61,350 nucleotides of DNA from Microcystis wesenbergii FACHB-1317 (GTDB taxonomy: Bacteria; Cyanobacteriota; Cyanobacteriia; Cyanobacteriales; Microcystaceae): positions 1-61,350 of the forward strand of contig NZ_JACJQV010000184.1 of assembly GCF_014696875.1 (NCBI RefSeq), written 5' to 3'. Positions within the stretch are counted from its first letter, which is position 1; each line of letters opens with the position of its first letter. Under the pieces are notes generated by a model. The model saw only the letters and a program-made list of their open reading frames with translations. It had not been told where the DNA came from and made no database searches. Position numbers and translations under genes: made by a program. Below are positions 7,962 through 17,002 of this stretch, in pieces.

Positions 7962-8309
7962 TTAAAGGGGTAAATATTGTATTATATTGATAAATTCTTC
8001 ACTTTTTCCCAGTTTGGCAATTAATTCTAAATCTCTAATACAGTCCCCAATAGATACCATTAATTGATGACCGTAAACAACCCCTATAAATTCAATTCCT
8101 TCTGTTTGACGACGACTGGCTTCTATTAAAAAATCGCTATCTTGGGTAAAAATCACTCTTTCTATTGTGGTTGCTCGATCTAAAATAATGGGATCAGCAA
8201 TACCAGAATAGCCATCTTCTTGAACTGTCAAGACATCAACACCTCGCAGACGCAACCCTGTAGTAATTGCGCCGTGTACATTTTCATCCATATAAAGTTT
8301 GAGATTCAC
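7962..8309 (-). CDS. DUF5615 PIN-like toxin, second module
   Basis: 115 aa. It begins MNLKLYMDENVHGAITTGLRLRG and carries the FTQDSDFLIEA motif, so the metal-binding acidic residues of the PIN-like fold are present. Its start shares one base with the stop of the upstream DUF433 gene (8309), giving a coupled pair on the minus strand. Its sequence differs greatly from the plus-strand DUF5615 protein (for example GIEFIGVVYGHQL where the other has PHKVIWIRLGN). The two modules are therefore separate lineages, not a recent duplication. It converges on the first module across a gap of about 177 bp. Confidence 0.87.
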   Translation of the reverse strand: MNLKLYMDENVHGAITTGLRLRGVDVLTVQEDGYSGIADPIILDRATTIERVIFTQDSDFLIEASRRQTEGIEFIGVVYGHQLMVSIGDCIRDLELIAKLGKSEEFINIIQYLPL

Positions 8310-8623
8310 TACTTTATTGCCTGTGCTTTAAGTCGGGTAACAAAGGGAGAATCTCCGGCTTTTTCTCGCATTTTTTGGGCAAATTCTAAATCAGCTTGGA
8401 TAGCTTGATCTAATTCATCTCTATGTTCCCAATAGTAAGCTAATGCTGAGTGAATTTGACTCATACTTAAATCACGATGGTTAATGTGAATTTCTGCTGG
8501 AGTCCAACCGTAGGCTATTTGTGCCATAACTAGATCAATCACTTTCAGGGTAGAACCCGCAATTATTGGTACTCCCCGATGATCAATTGAAATATGTTTA
8601 TAGTCTGTGAGATTTGTTGTCAT
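8309..8623 (-). CDS. DUF433 antitoxin, second module
   Basis: 104 aa. The DUF433 core is readable: YKHISIDHRGVPIIAGSTLK, VIDLVMAQIAYGWTPAEIHI, and LSMSQIHSALAYYWEHRDEL. A C-terminal extension of about 20 residues (EKAGDSPFVTRLKAQAIK) may be the toxin-binding segment. The gene is first in a two-gene minus-strand unit with the DUF5615 gene. The 235 bp between its start and larE (8624-8858) contain no recognisable gene and must hold the promoters for both directions. Confidence 0.87.
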   Translation of the reverse strand: MTTNLTDYKHISIDHRGVPIIAGSTLKVIDLVMAQIAYGWTPAEIHINHRDLSMSQIHSALAYYWEHRDELDQAIQADLEFAQKMREKAGDSPFVTRLKAQAIK

Positions 8624-8858
8624 GTAGAGAGGGTTAAGCTAAAACACATTTATAATTATACTAAGTACCTAGGCAAAATCAATTACACATATCTAACCAC
8701 CTCTTACCTCTTGCATGAGTGCCTATCTTGACTAGGAAATTTATTTTACACGACTACTTACCTCATTGCCGCAAATTCTTGGGACAAGTGACTGAAGCTA
8801 TTTGTCTATACCCAATATAAAAAACGGTCTCCCTAAACCAGTTGCCAAAATCGCCGCC

Positions 8859-9668
8859 ATGGACAGTCAATTACTCGATAAACTCGGACAATTACAAAAC
8901 CTCTTAAAAACCAGCGAAAAAGCTCTGATTGCCTATTCTGGGGGCGTGGATAGTACCCTAGTGGCAAAAGTGGCCTATGATCTGCTAGGGAGTCAAGCAT
9001 TGGCAATTACGGCGGTTTCCCCTTCCCTACTGCCGGAAGAATTGCAAGAAGCGATCGCTCAAGCCGATTATATCGGTATTCGGCATGAATTGGTGGAAAC
9101 CGAGGAAATGAATAACCCCAATTACACCAGTAATCCCGTTAATCGCTGTTATTTCTGCAAAAGTGAGCTACACGACACCCTTAAACCTCTAGCTCTCGCT
9201 CGTGGTTATTCCTACGTCATTGATGGCGTTAATGCTGATGATTTAAGGGATTATCGTCCCGGGATTCAAGCAGCTAGGGAGCGCGGCGCTCGTTCACCTT
9301 TGGCCGAAATTGCTATCACAAAAAGCGAAGTTCGTCAACTATCTCGTTACTTAAATTTACCTTGGTGGGATAAACCGGCGCAACCCTGTTTAAGTTCCCG
9401 TTTTCCCTACGGGGAGGAAATTAGCCTGGAGAAATTGCAAAGAGTCGGACGGGCGGAGATTTATCTGCGAAAATTAGGTTATCGTCAATTACGGGTGCGA
9501 TCGAGCGGCGATACGGCACGGATTGAATTACCGGCAGCGGAAATTCCCGACTTTATTAATCGGACAAATTTAAGCGAATTAGTCGCTGATCTGCAAAAAT
9601 TAGGCTTTATCTATGTCACCCTCGATCTAGAAGGTTATCAAAGCGGCAAGCTTAATCGAGTCCTCTAG
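8859..9668 (+). CDS. larE: LarE, ATP-dependent sacrificial sulfur transferase
   Basis: 269 aa from ATG 8859; a TTG at 8802 would add 19 unconserved residues and is rejected. LarE adenylates and sulfurates the pincer precursor in nickel-pincer nucleotide (NPN) cofactor synthesis. The PP-loop is AYSGGVDST (25-33). Exactly three cysteines are present: Cys97 and Cys100 in NRCYFCK, and Cys177 in QPCLSSRFPYG. The last aligns with the sacrificial Cys of the lactobacillus enzyme. Three such cysteines are the arrangement described for [4Fe-4S]-type LarE of Thermotoga, which can turn over catalytically. larA, larB and larC are not in this window. Confidence 0.9.
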   Translation: MDSQLLDKLGQLQNLLKTSEKALIAYSGGVDSTLVAKVAYDLLGSQALAITAVSPSLLPEELQEAIAQADYIGIRHELVETEEMNNPNYTSNPVNRCYFCKSELHDTLKPLALARGYSYVIDGVNADDLRDYRPGIQAARERGARSPLAEIAITKSEVRQLSRYLNLPWWDKPAQPCLSSRFPYGEEISLEKLQRVGRAEIYLRKLGYRQLRVRSSGDTARIELPAAEIPDFINRTNLSELVADLQKLGFIYVTLDLEGYQSGKLNRVL

Positions 9669-9977
9669 TTCAGTGATCAGTGATCAGTAAACAGTAATCA
9701 GTGGACTGAAAACTCAAATCTGCTCTAACAGCGTTGGGTTTCATGCTTCAACCCAACCTACGTTCTGCTCTAACAGTTATCTTAATGATGAGGTACGAAG
9801 CTTTCGTTTTGGGGAGTTGGTCGTCAATACCAAATTCGGTTATACTTCATCTTGACGAGAAAGGCTGTAACGGATAACTGGTCACTGATAACTGGTCACT
9901 GATAACTGATAGATGAACCTTTTTCTGGGGTTCCTAAGTCTTTACCCCTAAACCCCCAATTCCCAAGGCGAGGATAG
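9669..9977. repeat. Composite repeat region upstream of permease operon
   Basis: This 309-bp gap holds no gene. In order: heptamer variants (CAGTGATCAGTGATCAGTAAAC, 9671-9710); a core-only piece of miniature element A (9731-9765) flanked by direct TGCTCTAACAG repeats; a copy of dispersed repeat C (about 9775-9865, containing ATTCGGTTATACTTCATCTT); then GATAACTGGTCACT heptamer-like runs (9872-9911). The permease promoter must lie within or just after this region. Confidence 0.8.
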
Positions 9978-10988
9978 ATGAGTCAACTACAAAATGCCTT
10001 TACCCTATTCCTGAGCCTGTTGGTGGAAGCGATGCCTTTCTTACTGCTAGGGGTGATTCTCTCTAGTATTCTTTTAATATTTGTCGATGAACGTCGCCTA
10101 GTTGCCTTGATGCCTCGCAATGCTGTTTTAGGAGCATTTGTGGGGGGATGTATTGGGTTTTTGTTCCCCGTCTGCGAGTGTGGCAATGTGCCAGTGGCGC
10201 GACGTTTACTTGTGCAAGGAATGCCGAATGCAGTAGCGGTTAGTTTTCTCTTAGCAGCGCCGACAATTAACCCGATTGTTATCTGGTCCACTTGGGTAGC
10301 TTTTCGCGATCAACCGGAAATTGTTTTCTATCGAGTTATCTTTTCTTTGTTCATCGCTACGGTTATCGGTATTATCTTTAGTATCCAAAAAGATCCGCGA
10401 CCACTCCTCCAAACCTCTTTGGCAAAAAGTCTCAATTGGCAACCGCAAACACCAGAAAAAGAATCTATCCCACTACTACTACAATCCGGTTCTTTTCTGA
10501 TCGGTAATTCTGGGCAAACTTTGCGCTTAGATGAAAGTTTTGCCGCTACTGCTGTCCTACCAGCAGTGCAAGCTATCCCGATGAAAAGGCGCTGGTTAAC
10601 TTTTGTGGAAAACGTGGTGATGGAATTACGCGAATTAGGAGGAGTGTTAATCTTAGGAAGTGCTATAGCGGCCGGTTTACAGGTGTTTGTTCCCCGGGAA
10701 TTTGTTCTTAATTTGGGTCAGGATCCGATTACTTCGATCTTGGCCATGATGCTGTTAGCGGTCATTGTTTCGATTTGTTCCACGGTTGATTCTTTTTTTG
10801 CTCTCTCCTTTGCCTCTAGTTTTACCAGTAGTTCCCTGCTGGCTTTTCTAGTGTTCGGTCCAATGATTGACCTGAAAGGGATTGGTTTAATGTTGTCTAT
10901 TTTTAAACCGAGAATGTTAATTTATCTCTTTGCTTTAGCAGCGCAAATGACTTTTTTACTCACCTTGGCTCACAGTTATTTATTTTAG
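9978..10988 (+). CDS. Permease of the DUF318/YraQ family
   Basis: 336 aa, an integral membrane protein with about eight hydrophobic segments and a polar loop near residues 135-190. The family hallmark PVCECGNVPVARRL (Cys66 and Cys68) lies in the second membrane region, followed by a PTINPIVI segment. A second half repeats the fold, with a Cys-containing SICSTVDSF. Members are suggested to transport metals or metalloids, but the substrate of this one is unknown. It is followed after 24 bp by a TIGR03943-type subunit, the usual partner, so the two form an operon. Confidence 0.87.
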   Translation: MSQLQNAFTLFLSLLVEAMPFLLLGVILSSILLIFVDERRLVALMPRNAVLGAFVGGCIGFLFPVCECGNVPVARRLLVQGMPNAVAVSFLLAAPTINPIVIWSTWVAFRDQPEIVFYRVIFSLFIATVIGIIFSIQKDPRPLLQTSLAKSLNWQPQTPEKESIPLLLQSGSFLIGNSGQTLRLDESFAATAVLPAVQAIPMKRRWLTFVENVVMELRELGGVLILGSAIAAGLQVFVPREFVLNLGQDPITSILAMMLLAVIVSICSTVDSFFALSFASSFTSSSLLAFLVFGPMIDLKGIGLMLSIFKPRMLIYLFALAAQMTFLLTLAHSYLF

Positions 10989-11012
10989 GTCAGTCCCTAG
11001 ATAGTTTTTCCC

Positions 11013-11804
11013 ATGAATTCATCACGTCTAAAAATAATCGCTCCCCAATTTATCGATATTATTGCCCTCATCGGTTGGGGGTCGTTACTATTTAAATACT
11101 GGATAACTGGACAATTAAATTTACTGATCCATCCTAATTATTTTATTCTGGTTCTCATCACCAGTATGGCTTTATTTGTTCTGGGAATAGTCAAGCTTTG
11201 GACATTATTAAAACAGTGGCAAAAAAAGATTAATTTAGATAGTAACGATAATCGATCGCATATTACCATTCTTCCTCAACATTTTGGCTCAGGTTTATTA
11301 GTAATCACTGCCCTTTTAGGCCTATTTATCGCCCCGCAGCCCCTCAGCAGTCAAATCGCATTACAGAGGGGAATTAGTGAATCTTTACCCCTAACTCGCG
11401 TGCAAACTCAATCCTTTGGCACTACCGTTAAACCAGAGGAAAAAAGTTTAATTGAATGGGTAAGAACTTTGAATGCTTACCCCGAACCTGATGCTTACAC
11501 GGGACAACCGGTAAAAGTCACAGGTTTTGTGGTGCAATTGCCCCAATTACCCGATAATTATTTATTAATTAGTCGCTTTATCCTTACCTGTTGTGCCGTG
11601 GATGCTTATCCCGTGGGTTTGCCGGTGAAACTATCAGGAAGTCGCGGTCAATATCCCAATGACACTTGGTTAGAAATCACCGGAGAAATGGCCACGGAAT
11701 CTTTACCCGTAGAGGTGGGAAAATCAACCACCAGAAGACAATTAGTAATTAAGGCTAAATCCGTGAAATCTATACCCACTCCTGTGGATCCCTACGGATA
11801 TTAA
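11013..11804 (+). CDS. TIGR03943 family putative permease subunit
   Basis: 263 aa. Three membrane helices occur in the first ~110 residues (FIDIIALIGWGSLLF, FILVLITSMALFVLGIV, and SGLLVITALLGLFIA), followed by a soluble C-terminal domain. That domain contains the family's double-cysteine motif ILTCCAVDAYPVGLPV and a terminal OB-like beta region. The family co-occurs with DUF318 permeases and is considered their accessory subunit. The gene lies 24 bp after the permease, so both are probably made together. No substrate can be inferred. Confidence 0.85.
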   Translation: MNSSRLKIIAPQFIDIIALIGWGSLLFKYWITGQLNLLIHPNYFILVLITSMALFVLGIVKLWTLLKQWQKKINLDSNDNRSHITILPQHFGSGLLVITALLGLFIAPQPLSSQIALQRGISESLPLTRVQTQSFGTTVKPEEKSLIEWVRTLNAYPEPDAYTGQPVKVTGFVVQLPQLPDNYLLISRFILTCCAVDAYPVGLPVKLSGSRGQYPNDTWLEITGEMATESLPVEVGKSTTRRQLVIKAKSVKSIPTPVDPYGY

Positions 11805-12000
11805 CAGTTATCAGTTATCAGTTATCAGTTATCAGTTATCAGTGAGCAGTTATCAGTTAAGTAGGTGGGTGGAATTAAATATAAGATGAACGTAGGTTGG
11901 GTTGAAGCATGAAACCCAACGCCCGATCATGTTACGCTACCGTTAACCCATCCTACAAATAATTGTGCCTCCCTACTTATCAGTTATCAGTTATCAGTTG
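11805..12000. repeat. TCAGTTA heptamer array split by a MITE
   Basis: TCAGTTA heptamers run from 11806 to 11857 with one variant (TGAGCAG), are interrupted by family A element 11858-11979, and continue at 11980-12000. The array direction is the same on both sides, showing that the element inserted into a pre-existing array rather than the array growing beside it. Confidence 0.9.
11858..11979 (+). mobile_element. Family A miniature element, copy 2
   Basis: 122 bp, nearly identical to the copy at 1285-1406, with ends TAAGTAGGTGGGTGGAATTA and TAATTGTGCCTCCCTACTTA. It sits inside a TCAGTTA array. The left junction reads CAGT-TAAGTAGG and the right CCTACTTA-TCAG, which fits insertion at a TA or TTA with a short target duplication. 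Confidence 0.88.
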
Positions 12001-12022
12001 TTGTTACTAACCATCTACTATA

Positions 12023-13501
12023 ATGATCAAGACCTTACAACTACAACCGATTGATAAATTAGCGATAACATTAATTCTATCGCTAACCTTAGTAATTGGC
12101 GGTTTAATTTGGTTAGGTAATAGCTGTGGTAATCAATGTCTTTTACAAACTGGTCCAAGGGTCAAGGAATTTAGCTGGGAAAATCGAGAAATTGGCTCGG
12201 AAGATCAAGCATTTATTATCACTTTTGATCGCCCTATGGATCATGCTAGTGTAGAAAAAAATCTAGTTATCGATCCTCCGCTGCCGGGGAAGTTTAGTTG
12301 GGCCGGAAGACGATTAGCTTATACCCTCACTTCTCCCATTCCCTACGGAGAAAAATATCATCTGCAAATTGAAGGTGCGCGGGAACAATTTCGCAGCGGT
12401 AATCGATTAGGACAAACCCTGGCAATCTTTGAAAGAGAATTTAAAAGTCGGGATCGTGCTTTTGCCTATATTGGCACTAATGGGGAAGAACAGGGAAGAT
12501 TAATTTTTTATAACCTGACCGAGGAGAAGAAAACCCTCTTAACCCCCGCAAATTTGACCGTTATGGCTTTTGAATTCTATCCTGATGGTAAAAAAATCCT
12601 CTTTTCGGCCGTGGCGAAAAATCAGGGGATACAGGGAATTCGTGAGCTACAGCTTTACCAAGTTGATTTTGACCAATCTTCCCCAAAAATTGAGTTAGTG
12701 CTAGACAATAAAGATTATCAAAATAATCATTTTGATTTAGCTAAAGATGGGGAAACCATTGTCGTGCAGAGAATTGAGCGCCGCAATCCGATTAACTTCG
12801 ATTTATGGGCAGTTAAATCGGGGGAAAAACCCAAACAATTAAACATTCAAGGTGGAGAATTTTTGATTGCACCTGATAGTAAAACTTTGGCTGTCACCCA
12901 GGGGGAAGGAATCGCCCTTTTGCCTTTAAAAACCGAAACAAAACCCCTAGATTTTTTACCAAAATTTGGGCGAATTTTGAATTTTTCTGCTGATGGTACG
13001 GCTGCGGCAATGGTGAATTTTAATACTGATAATGCTAAAATGCGTTATATTCGATCGCTTTTTTATGTCAATAATCAAGGATTACAAAAACGCTTACTCA
13101 ATCTACAAGGTTCGATTATAGATTGTCAATTTAATGCCACTGGTAGTGATTTGTATTGTTTGTTAACCGAGTTAGTTACTAACAGTCAAGAGTACAAAGA
13201 AAAACCCTATTTTGCTAAAATAGATGTGAAGACCGGTCAAGTGACTCCCCTACTGGAATTAGCCGATTATCGTGATATTCACATTAGTTTATCTCCCGAT
13301 GGTTTGGCAATTATTTTTGATCAACTTCGCACCAGTTATGATACTAATCCGACTAATCCCCTAACTACCGATTCAGGAGAAACAATTATCGGTGGTCGTT
13401 TGTGGATGTTAATTCCTCCCCTACAAGATGGAGTAAAAGCAAGTAAATCTGATTTAATTGAATTACCTCTAGCGGGAATTCGTCCCCAGTGGATGCCATA
13501 G
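12023..13501 (+). CDS. Ig-like (Big_5) and beta-propeller protein
   Basis: 492 aa. One N-terminal membrane helix (about residues 13-31, LAITLILSLTLVIGGLIWLG) is followed by a short Cys-containing stretch, so the bulk faces the periplasm. Residues about 44-130 form an SbsA-type bacterial Ig-like domain (AFIITFDRPMDHASVEKNL and IPYGEKYHLQIEGA). The rest looks like WD40-type PD40 beta-propeller blades (EFYPDGKKILFSA, LIAPDSKTLAVT, LNFSADGTAAAMV, ISLSPDGLAIIFD). It is probably a cell-envelope protein, function unknown. It lies 30 bp before an aldehyde dehydrogenase gene and may share its transcript. Confidence 0.8.
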   Translation: MIKTLQLQPIDKLAITLILSLTLVIGGLIWLGNSCGNQCLLQTGPRVKEFSWENREIGSEDQAFIITFDRPMDHASVEKNLVIDPPLPGKFSWAGRRLAYTLTSPIPYGEKYHLQIEGAREQFRSGNRLGQTLAIFEREFKSRDRAFAYIGTNGEEQGRLIFYNLTEEKKTLLTPANLTVMAFEFYPDGKKILFSAVAKNQGIQGIRELQLYQVDFDQSSPKIELVLDNKDYQNNHFDLAKDGETIVVQRIERRNPINFDLWAVKSGEKPKQLNIQGGEFLIAPDSKTLAVTQGEGIALLPLKTETKPLDFLPKFGRILNFSADGTAAAMVNFNTDNAKMRYIRSLFYVNNQGLQKRLLNLQGSIIDCQFNATGSDLYCLLTELVTNSQEYKEKPYFAKIDVKTGQVTPLLELADYRDIHISLSPDGLAIIFDQLRTSYDTNPTNPLTTDSGETIIGGRLWMLIPPLQDGVKASKSDLIELPLAGIRPQWMP

Positions 13502-13531
13502 AATTTAATTATTAACTAGGGAATTATTTCG

Positions 13532-14908
13532 ATGCTGTCAAACTCAGAAAAATTAGCCAAATTGCGTCAGTATTTTGCTAGTGGTGCCACTCATTCCTAT
13601 CAATTCCGTCGTCAGCAGTTAGAGAAGTTAAAACAGGCAATCATTAAATATGAAGCAGAGATATATCAAGCTTTATATAGGGATTTAAAGAAAAGTCCCG
13701 AAGATTGTTGGATTACTGAAAATGGTTTCCTTTTGGTGGAAATTAATAACGCTTTAAAAAATTTGCGCTCATGGATGCAACCCAAACCTGTTAAAACTAA
13801 TCTCTTAAATTTCCCTTCCTCTAGTCAAATTATTCGGGAACCTTTAGGAGTGGTTTTAATTATTGGTGCTTGGAATTATCCCCTCCAATTGTTATTAGTG
13901 CCTTTAGTTGGTGCCATTGCTGCTGGTAACTGTGCGGTATTAAAACCGAGTGAATTTGCCTCAGCGACGGAAAAATTAGTAATTAAAATAATTCAAGAAA
14001 TATTCCCCGAAGAATATGTGTTAATTGTACCCGGAGATGGTGCGGAAGTAATTCCGAATATGTTAGACAGTTTCACCTTTGATCATATATTTTTTACTGG
14101 CAGTACCAGGGTAGGAAAAATTATTTATCAACTAGCGGCAGAAAAGTTAATTCCTGTTACTCTAGAATTAGGGGGAAAAAGTCCCTGTGTTATCGAAGCT
14201 GATGCTAATATTTCCGTGGCAACCCGTCGCATTGCCGTGACAAAATTCTCTAATTGTGGTCAAATGTGTATCGCTGCTGATTATGTTTTGGTACACCAAT
14301 CCCAGCAGGAGAATTTGATCAGAGAATTAGCCAACAGTATTATTAATTTTTTCGGTGAAGATGCCAGATTAAGTGCTGATTATGGTAAGATAATTAATGA
14401 GAAACAATTTGATCGCCTGATTGACTTTCTCCAAGATGGTGAGATTGTTTTTGGAGGCAAAACCGATCGAGAAAATTTATATATTCAACCAACTTTATTA
14501 ACTAATGTTTCCCTCGATGCTCCTATTATGCAAGGGGAAATATTCGGTCCAATTTTACCGATCATTGCCTTTAGCACTTTTGAGGAAGCTTTAGCAATTA
14601 TTGCTAAAAACCCTAACCCTCTAGCTTTTTATCTGTTTACTACCAAGGCAAAGACCGAAAAGAAATGGTTAGAATCAGTCCAGTTTGGGGGAGGTTGTAT
14701 TAACAACAATAGTTTTCATTTTACTAATCCTAGTTTACCCTTTGGTGGTCGAGGAAATAGCGGTATTGGTAGCTACCATGGTCGTTTTTCTTTTGAGAAT
14801 TTTAGTCACCAAAAAGCGATTATGAAAACACCTCTTTGGTTCAATCCCGCTTTAAAATATCCGCCTTTTAAGGGTAAATTAAACTTATTTAAGTTATTGG
14901 TTCGCTAA
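13532..14908 (+). CDS. Aldehyde dehydrogenase (ALDH3/fatty aldehyde type)
   Basis: 458 aa. It shows the ALDH3-like signatures: an NAD(P)-binding segment around VVLIIGAWNYPL, the general base Glu212 in TLELGGKSP, and catalytic Cys246 in NCGQMCIAADYVLV. A C-terminal NNNSFHFTNPSLPFGGRGNSG block follows. The C-terminal tail (PPFKGKLNLFKLLVR) is hydrophobic-basic, as in membrane-associated members. Cyanobacterial homologues oxidise long-chain fatty aldehydes or apocarotenals to acids; which of these applies here is not determined. The gene converges with menF, leaving only 11 bp between stops. Confidence 0.9.
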   Translation: MLSNSEKLAKLRQYFASGATHSYQFRRQQLEKLKQAIIKYEAEIYQALYRDLKKSPEDCWITENGFLLVEINNALKNLRSWMQPKPVKTNLLNFPSSSQIIREPLGVVLIIGAWNYPLQLLLVPLVGAIAAGNCAVLKPSEFASATEKLVIKIIQEIFPEEYVLIVPGDGAEVIPNMLDSFTFDHIFFTGSTRVGKIIYQLAAEKLIPVTLELGGKSPCVIEADANISVATRRIAVTKFSNCGQMCIAADYVLVHQSQQENLIRELANSIINFFGEDARLSADYGKIINEKQFDRLIDFLQDGEIVFGGKTDRENLYIQPTLLTNVSLDAPIMQGEIFGPILPIIAFSTFEEALAIIAKNPNPLAFYLFTTKAKTEKKWLESVQFGGGCINNNSFHFTNPSLPFGGRGNSGIGSYHGRFSFENFSHQKAIMKTPLWFNPALKYPPFKGKLNLFKLLVR

Positions 14909-14919
14909 AAAGCTATAGT

Positions 14920-16329
14920 TTAGGTTAAAGCTTTTAAGAGAGCTTGAAATTTAAGCTGAATTTCTGCTAGTTCTTTTTCTGGATCGGAGCCAGCAACAAT
15001 ACCCGCACCGGCGTATAATCGCGCTTGATCGCCTTTAATTAAGGCCGAACGAATACCAACAATAAACTCACTATTATTTTGACAATCGATCCAACCCAAA
15101 GGAGCGGCATAAAGAGAGCGATCGAAGGTTTCATAATGACGAATTTGTGCTAAAGCGATCTCGGTGGGAACCCCAGCAACAGCAGGAGTGGGGTGTAGTT
15201 GGGCAACAATTTCGAGGGGATGGATGGAGGGTTTGAGTTTGGCATGGATAGGAGTCCAGAGATGTTGAATATTGGAGAGTTTTAACAATCTAGAGGGAGA
15301 ATTTTGCGGATTTAAGCCAATTTGTCGCAGTTTTTGGTTAATAAAGTCACTAACAGCCCGATGTTCCCGTTGTTCTTTTTCACTAGCGAGGAGTTTATTG
15401 GCAAAGAGAGCATCTTCGATCGCATTTTCTCCCCGGGGGGCAGATCCCGCTAAAGCATCGGTGATTAATTGCCCCTGATGGACAGTTAACAAGCGTTCGG
15501 GACTAGCGCCGATAAAATGATCTCCCCGTCCATTGCCGAGGGAAAAAGTGTAGCAATCGGGATGACGCTGACGCAAATTATCGAGACAGTTTACCAGATG
15601 AAAAGGACGGGGAGAAATCACGTCAAGAGCGTGAGCGAGGACAATTTTGCTAAATTTTTGAGCATGGATAGATTGGAGTGCATCGGCAACAGCCGCTTGA
15701 AAATTATAGGTAGGATGAATATAATAACTACAGGGAGCCTGATGGGGATTTTGTCGGCAATTGCTCGAGTTATTTTGGATAATTTTGAGGTTGTTGATAG
15801 TTTCTTCGAGGGAGTTTTCTATTTCTTTTTCGCTGGTGATTAGGAGATTGGTAAGGAAAAAATATTCCGACTGTTTTTTGATAATTTGAAACTTAGGCAG
15901 GGTTAGGGTAGCTGAGGGAAAGGGGGTAGAACTTTCCGAGTCGAAAAAAGTGAAACTACAAAAGATGCGGGGAGTAATCTCGCTATAGTTATCAATTTTA
16001 ATAATTCTTTGTTGACAGTTTTCAATAAATTTTTGAGCTTTTAAAAAACGTTGTTTGCCGTGGAAAGTGGCAGCAAAGGCGATGCCGTAGCCGAGAAAAG
16101 CGGTTTCTCGTTCGGGATTTTCCCAATAACAATGGGTGGCATAGCTAGAGGCAATCCGAGAGAGAATTTCTAGGGGATCAACGGGGGAAATTTTTTGACA
16201 AAAACTAACGATCGACGGATTTCCCTTTTCTGCGGCTAACAGTTGCGGGTTGAGGATAAAGTTATAGAGGCCGCGAAGATCAGCAATCGGACTATCAGGA
16301 TAGGAAAGGCGAGGAACGGCAGAAGTCAT
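14920..16329 (-). CDS. menF: Isochorismate synthase
   Basis: 469 aa. The C-terminal chorismate-binding domain is clear: SKIVLAHALDV, TFSLGNGRGDHFIGASPERL, DALAGSAPRGE, LWTPIHAKL, PTPAVAGVP, and the final RLYAGAGIVAGSDPEKEL metal- and substrate-binding block. The N-terminal ~200 residues are divergent, as is normal for the family. In cyanobacteria the enzyme converts chorismate to isochorismate as the first step toward phylloquinone (vitamin K1), the photosystem I acceptor. Other men genes are not in the window. The 236 bp before its start (16330-16565) contain no gene. Confidence 0.92.
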   Translation of the reverse strand: MTSAVPRLSYPDSPIADLRGLYNFILNPQLLAAEKGNPSIVSFCQKISPVDPLEILSRIASSYATHCYWENPERETAFLGYGIAFAATFHGKQRFLKAQKFIENCQQRIIKIDNYSEITPRIFCSFTFFDSESSTPFPSATLTLPKFQIIKKQSEYFFLTNLLITSEKEIENSLEETINNLKIIQNNSSNCRQNPHQAPCSYYIHPTYNFQAAVADALQSIHAQKFSKIVLAHALDVISPRPFHLVNCLDNLRQRHPDCYTFSLGNGRGDHFIGASPERLLTVHQGQLITDALAGSAPRGENAIEDALFANKLLASEKEQREHRAVSDFINQKLRQIGLNPQNSPSRLLKLSNIQHLWTPIHAKLKPSIHPLEIVAQLHPTPAVAGVPTEIALAQIRHYETFDRSLYAAPLGWIDCQNNSEFIVGIRSALIKGDQARLYAGAGIVAGSDPEKELAEIQLKFQALLKALT

Positions 16330-16565
16330 GTCAAGTTTTTTGTATTTTTTGCAAAAAAAACCATGATTAATGGTATGTAATCCCCACAGATGTGGCCAGA
16401 GTCAAGGCTCTCTTTTTAACTATGATATCGGAGAAAGGGTCTTTAGGCAGAAAGGGAAGGGGATATTTGTGACGATTAACCGGGTTGGAGACAAATGAAA
16501 GCTTAAAATCTCCAGAGATGGCTATTATTTAAATGGGCAAAAAAATTAATTTAATAACTGCTACT

Positions 16566-16970
16566 TTACAAGTTTGTGGAAATTGCCACCACGGGACAAG
16601 TGGGGATACATTGTTCACAAACCACACAACGGGAACGCAAAAACTTAAGACGAAAACTTTCGGGATCAAGGGTTAAAGCTTCCGTGGGACAAACTCCCGT
16701 ACATAACCCACAATCGACGCATTTTTCTTCATCAATGACGATTTCGCGACTAACTTGCGAAACGCCAATATTTTGTAATTGTAACCATTCGATCGCCGCT
16801 TCTAACTCATCGATATCTCCCGATAATTCTAATACTAATGTTCCCACTTGATTGGGGGCAACTTGGGCGCGGATAATATTAGCGGCGACGTTAAAATCCT
16901 TTGCCAGTCGATAGGTAACGGGCATATGGACGGCTTTTTTGGGAAAAGTGAGAGTAACGCGTTTTTTCAT
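16566..16970 (-). CDS. NIL-domain 4Fe-4S ferredoxin protein
   Basis: 134 aa. A NIL domain (about 1-75, ligand-binding ACT-like fold also found in methionine importers) is fused to a two-cluster ferredoxin. The clusters are C84-x2-C87-x2-C90-x3-C94P and C115-x2-C118-x2-C121-x3-C125P, each able to bind [4Fe-4S]. NIL-ferredoxins are conserved across cyanobacteria and have been linked to sulfur amino-acid metabolism; the exact reaction is unknown. The gene follows a small coiled-coil gene on the same strand after 32 bp. Confidence 0.9.
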   Translation of the reverse strand: MKKRVTLTFPKKAVHMPVTYRLAKDFNVAANIIRAQVAPNQVGTLVLELSGDIDELEAAIEWLQLQNIGVSQVSREIVIDEEKCVDCGLCTGVCPTEALTLDPESFRLKFLRSRCVVCEQCIPTCPVVAISTNL

Positions 16971-17002
16971 GCAGCCTTTCCAATCAAAGAATCTTTTTTT
17001 GC

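Noticed and set aside
8802-8858. TTG-initiated N-terminal extension of larE
   Set aside because: Not family-like, no ribosome-binding site, and ATG 8859 gives the normal LarE length.
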